The notes under the pieces were generated by a model. It ran no database searches, was not told where the DNA came from, and saw only the letters and a program-made list of their open reading frames with translations. A DNA stretch of 8,716 bases from Prevotellaceae bacterium. GTDB lineage: Bacteria > Bacteroidota > Bacteroidia > Bacteroidales > UBA932. Location of the stretch: NCBI GenBank assembly GCA_031289385.1, contig JAITPP010000298.1:1-8716 (forward strand), read 5' to 3'. How positions within the stretch are numbered: position 1 is the stretch's first letter; every line of letters starts with the position of its first letter. The position numbers and the translations under genes were made by a program. This document shows positions 6,363 to 8,716 of this stretch, piece after piece.

Positions 6363-6827
6363 ATGGCTGAACAACAAACAACAAACAAAACCGAACTTGA
6401 ACGAATTCAATCGCGTATTTTTAAACACGACATTAACAGTTTATCAAAAAAACTTGGTTTGTGGCGATTTAAATCTTATAAAATTGTTTTTGTTTACGGA
6501 AACTACGATGTTTTAGACAGAAAACGTATTGAATATCTTACACGAGTTTCAGATTTTGGAAACAGACTTGTAATAGGATTACGTTCGGACGAAGCCGTAA
6601 AACGCTCGGGAACATCCGCGCTTGTGAACGACGAATACACTCGCGCAACGGTTTTAGCATCGTTACGATTTGTAAGTAGAGTTGAAATTATCGACGATGC
6701 GTCGCCGCTTGAATTTATAAAAATTCTAAAACCGCACGTTCTTGTAGATTCAAAAACCGACTCAAAACAAGCCATTTGCTACGAAACAATAATTGCAAAC
6801 GGAGGAAAAGTTGAACTGATAGATTAA
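6363..6827 (+). CDS. RfaE2-like nucleotidyltransferase homologue lacking the HxGH motif
   Basis: Predicted 154-residue soluble protein with the fold-defining order of heptose-1-phosphate adenylyltransferases (RfaE/HldE C-terminal domain). LWRFKSYKIVFVYGNYDVL (33-51) corresponds to the usual 'W...KIVFTNGCFDILH'. NRLVIGLRSDEAVKR (67-81), LVNDEYTRATVLASLRFV and ASPLEFIKILKPHVLVDSK line up with later family blocks. The ATP-binding HxGH, normally right after the first strand, is replaced by D52-R53-K54-R55. The C-terminus stops at GGKVELID, about where the family continues for some 20 residues with an S-T-T motif. Both active-site elements are therefore missing while the frame is undamaged. Nucleotidyl transfer is unlikely; a binding or regulatory role is an inference. 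Start ATG 6363 is 4 bases after the flippase stop, and radA follows 21 bases later. Fold assignment is fairly sure, function open. Confidence 0.8.
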   Translation: MAEQQTTNKTELERIQSRIFKHDINSLSKKLGLWRFKSYKIVFVYGNYDVLDRKRIEYLTRVSDFGNRLVIGLRSDEAVKRSGTSALVNDEYTRATVLASLRFVSRVEIIDDASPLEFIKILKPHVLVDSKTDSKQAICYETIIANGGKVELID

Positions 6828-6848
6828 AAAATTAGCAACGAAAACAAT

Positions 6849-8213
6849 ATGGCAAAAGTTAAAAAAGCATTTTTTTGTAAAAATTGCGGGCACGAATCGG
6901 CAAAATGGCTCGGATGCTGCCCCTCGTGCGGAGAATGGAATACTTTTGTCGAAGAAATTATTTCAAAATCAACAACATCGGCAATAGGAATAAGCAACTC
7001 AAAATCGCAACCTCAACTTCTCGCCGACATTGATTTTTCGCATGAATCGCGCATTGATTTAAATTCGTCGGAACTCAACAGAATTCTTGGTGGAGGCTTG
7101 GTTTGCGGCTCAATGATTCTTATTGGCGGAGAACCGGGGATAGGAAAATCTACCCTGAGTTTGCAAATCGCAATTAATTGTCCCAAACTTAAAACACTGT
7201 ACGTTTCGGGCGAAGAAAGCGCACAACAAATAAAACTTCGTGCAGCACGACTTGGCGCAGACGATACTCAATGCTATATTTTAAGCGAAACATTGCTCGA
7301 AACAATTATCGCACAAACAAAAGAATTAAATCCCGATATTCTTATAATAGATTCTATTCAAACACTTTATTCAGAGCGTATTGACTCGTCGGCAGGAAGC
7401 ATTTCGCAAATTCGCGACTGCGCAATGCAATTACTTAAATTTGCAAAAGAAACCAATACGCCTGTCTTCGTTATCGGACACATAACCAAAGATGGAACGC
7501 TTGCCGGTCCCAAAGTTTTGGAACACATTGTAGATGTTGTGCTGCAATTTGAAGGCGATAACAATCACGTATATCGTATTTTACGCGCTACCAAAAACCG
7601 TTTTGGCTCGACTGCCGAAATAGGAATTTTTGAAATGCAACACAACGGTTTGCAAGAAATTGAAAATCCGTCGGAAATACTTATTTCGCAACACAACGAT
7701 TCGTCGTTTAGCGGCGTAGCGATTGCGGCTACAATGGACGGTGTGCGTCCGCTGTTTATTGAAACACAGTCGCTTGTAAGCACCGCTGCCTATGGAGTTC
7801 CGCAACGCTCGACAACAGGAATTGATGTGCGGCGACTGAATATGCTGCTTGCCGTACTCGAAAAACGGGCAGGATTTCGGCTGGCGATGAAAGATGTTTT
7901 TTTTAATATCACAGGCGGTTTGCGACTTTCCGATACTGCTGTCGATATGGCGATTGTAAGCTCCGTACTTTCGTCGAATTTTGATATTCCTATTCCAATA
8001 AATTGCTGTTTTTGCGCCGAAGTGGGACTTACAGGCGAATTTCGTCCGGTAGCGCACGTCAATCAACGAATTTCCGAAGCCGCACGCCTGAATTTCAAAA
8101 AAATATTTATCTCAAAATACAACAAACTCGAAGATAAACGCCCTGCAAATATCGAAATAATTACCGTTGCAAAAATTGAAGAATTGCTGAAAATTCTTTT
8201 TGGCAGGAATTAG
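6849..8213 (+). CDS. radA: DNA repair protein RadA (Sms)
   Basis: Predicted 454-residue RecA-related ATPase that promotes branch migration and processing of recombination intermediates. Order of parts: N-terminal four-cysteine zinc finger (C10, C13, C24, C27; note the extra C23); Walker A GEPGIGKST at 94-102; Walker B ILIIDS at 164-169; the RadA-specific KNRFG at 249-253; and a C-terminal Lon-protease-like domain with VGLTGEFRPV in the last quarter. Length and all motifs are normal for the family. It is the last gene of the flippase operon, 21 bases after the nucleotidyltransferase-like gene, with no internal promoter seen. The final codons (GGC AGG AAT TAG) run into heptamer array E, so the stop codon is part of the first repeat unit. 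Confidence 0.97.
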   Translation: MAKVKKAFFCKNCGHESAKWLGCCPSCGEWNTFVEEIISKSTTSAIGISNSKSQPQLLADIDFSHESRIDLNSSELNRILGGGLVCGSMILIGGEPGIGKSTLSLQIAINCPKLKTLYVSGEESAQQIKLRAARLGADDTQCYILSETLLETIIAQTKELNPDILIIDSIQTLYSERIDSSAGSISQIRDCAMQLLKFAKETNTPVFVIGHITKDGTLAGPKVLEHIVDVVLQFEGDNNHVYRILRATKNRFGSTAEIGIFEMQHNGLQEIENPSEILISQHNDSSFSGVAIAATMDGVRPLFIETQSLVSTAAYGVPQRSTTGIDVRRLNMLLAVLEKRAGFRLAMKDVFFNITGGLRLSDTAVDMAIVSSVLSSNFDIPIPINCCFCAEVGLTGEFRPVAHVNQRISEAARLNFKKIFISKYNKLEDKRPANIEIITVAKIEELLKILFGRN

Positions 8214-8338
8214 GAATTAGGTATTTGGTATTTAGTCATTAGTATTTAGTCGTTAGTCATTGGTATTTAGTCGTTAGTCATTGGTATTTAGTCGTTAGTC
8301 ATTGGTATTTAGTCATTTGTTCTTAGTTTTTAATTCTT
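8206..8338 (+). repeat. heptamer array E (19 units)
   Basis: Nineteen in-phase 7-mers without an indel, beginning within the last codons of radA: GGAATTA twice, GGTATTT twice, then a mixture of AGTCATT, AGTATTT, AGTCGTT and GGTATTT, decaying to TGTTCTT, AGTTTTT and AATTCTT. Nearly all units fit NGTNNTT. Within it, a 21-base super-unit (AGTCGTT, AGTCATT, GGTATTT) occurs three times in a row at 8248-8310. Confidence 0.95.
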
Positions 8339-8348
8339 AATTTGTTTT

Positions 8349-8424
8349 GCCCCTAAATCCCCTAAATGGGACTTTTTCTGCACTGACTAAATTTCCCGCA
8401 CTGCCTAAACTCTCCCTTTAGGGC
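8349..8424. repeat. imperfect inverted repeat GCCC(C)TAAA ... TTTAGGGC with tandem core
   Basis: The outer arms are GCCCCTAAA (8349-8357) and TTTAGGGC (8417-8424), inverted with one extra C. The left arm is followed by a second CCCCTAAAT. The core contains an imperfect tandem duplication, GCACTGACTAAATTTCCC (8380-8397) and GCACTGCCTAAACTCTCCC (8398-8416). It is GC-richer than its surroundings. It looks like a dispersed intergenic element; no T-run follows, so a terminator is less likely. Confidence 0.6.
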
Positions 8425-8459
8425 ATTCTTAATTCTTAACTCTTAATTCTTCATTCTAC
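8425..8459 (+). repeat. heptamer array F (5 units)
   Basis: ATTCTTA, ATTCTTA, ACTCTTA, ATTCTTC, ATTCTAC in exact 7-base phase, directly abutting the inverted repeat at 8349-8424. Confidence 0.75.
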
Positions 8460-8464
8460 AAGTC

Positions 8465-8517
8465 GTGCGGGTAATCGTTTGCAATTCTATTTTACTTTTG
8501 TACTCCGCACTTTTTTT
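8465..8517 (+). terminator. hairpin with T-run, possible terminator
   Basis: GTGCGGGTA (8465-8473) can pair with TAC-T-CCGCAC (8501-8510) through nine pairs with one bulged T, and seven T's follow at 8511-8517. The 27-base loop is long and the position, about 250 bases after the radA stop, is unusual, so this is only a candidate. Confidence 0.3.
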
Positions 8518-8589
8518 GTTGTGTTCTTCACTGCATACGAGGTTATCCAAATTTTTAATCATTTTCAACAGATTTTACACCCCAACCTA

Positions 8590-8697
8590 TGGGCAATCTG
8601 ATTACATATATTCACATTAATTTTCAACCCTTTTAACCATTAATCACTAATCAATAACCATTTTTTTTCAAGTTTTTGATGTAAAAGAGATTGCCCA
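8590..8697. mobile_element. 108-base inverted-repeat element, MITE-like candidate
   Basis: TGGGCAATCT (8590-8599) and AGATTGCCCA (8688-8697) are perfect 10-base inverted copies. The match extends imperfectly inward (GATTACAT on the left; CTTTTACATC reading inward from the right). No reading frame lies between them and no clear target duplication flanks them. A non-autonomous transposon, a remnant, or a large regulatory stem-loop are all possible. Confidence 0.3.
8635..8662 (+). repeat. heptamer array G (4 units)
   Basis: AACCATT, AATCACT, AATCAAT, AACCATT in exact 7-base phase, inside the 8590-8697 inverted repeat. Confidence 0.55.
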
Positions 8698-8716
8698 AAA
8701 TGTATAAAATGTTTAG

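Larger units (their letters stand above)
8214..8716. other. 500-base non-coding region after radA
   Basis: No supportable gene on either strand. It holds heptamer arrays E, F and G, an inverted-repeat element at 8349-8424, a hairpin candidate at 8465-8517 and a long inverted repeat at 8590-8697. Between 8518 and 8589 I see nothing beyond AT-rich sequence. TACTTTTG at 8493-8500 fits the -7 consensus but has no -33 partner at the right distance and no gene following it. ATG at 8700 opens a frame of six codons to the window edge, too short to judge. Confidence 0.7.

Noticed and set aside
7581..8066. 161-codon minus-strand frame inside radA
   Set aside because: Antisense to the conserved Lon-like part of radA, with no recognisable domain and no promoter.
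8493..8500. Promoter TACTTTTG after radA
   Set aside because: The nearest upstream TTTG is only 11 bases away instead of about 20, and no gene follows within the window.
8700..8716. Start of a new gene at the right edge
   Set aside because: Only six codons are visible, with no convincing promoter.

Overview
The window looks like chromosomal DNA from a member of the Bacteroidota, most likely Bacteroidales or a close relative. The evidence is low GC, promoter sites of the TTTG / TAnnTTTG type, A-rich translation starts without a clear Shine-Dalgarno, a DUF5686 outer-membrane protein with a carboxypeptidase-like N-terminal domain, and Bacteroidota-type Maf and KdsC sequences. I cannot name a genus. 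No tRNA, rRNA, CRISPR array or complete insertion sequence is visible.

Layout. Positions 1-332 are repeat-rich and non-coding, possibly with the last codons of a gene entering from the left. A short plus-strand unit follows: kdsC (Kdo-8-phosphate phosphatase) and maf (nucleotide pyrophosphatase). It converges on two minus-strand genes, ung (uracil-DNA glycosylase) and a large DUF5686 outer-membrane protein, each with its own recognisable promoter. A 328-base divergent spacer holds a 13-unit heptamer array and promoters facing both ways. A tight plus-strand operon comes next: a flippase-like membrane protein (LPG synthase TM family), a small RfaE2-like nucleotidyltransferase homologue whose HxGH catalytic motif is replaced by D-R-K-R, and radA. 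The last 500 bases carry no supportable gene but are full of structured repeats.

The genes are mostly envelope functions (Kdo supply, an outer-membrane beta-barrel, a polytopic membrane protein, a heptose-nucleotide-synthase-like protein) mixed with nucleotide-pool and genome maintenance (Maf, Ung, RadA). No new enzymatic or defence system is evident.

The two most unusual signals are these. First, tandem arrays with an exact 7-base period lie in every intergenic region longer than 100 bases and in no coding region. They differ in sequence but share a core, and several begin exactly at a stop codon. Second, the nucleotidyltransferase-like protein looks catalytically dead but is maintained as an intact reading frame inside an operon.
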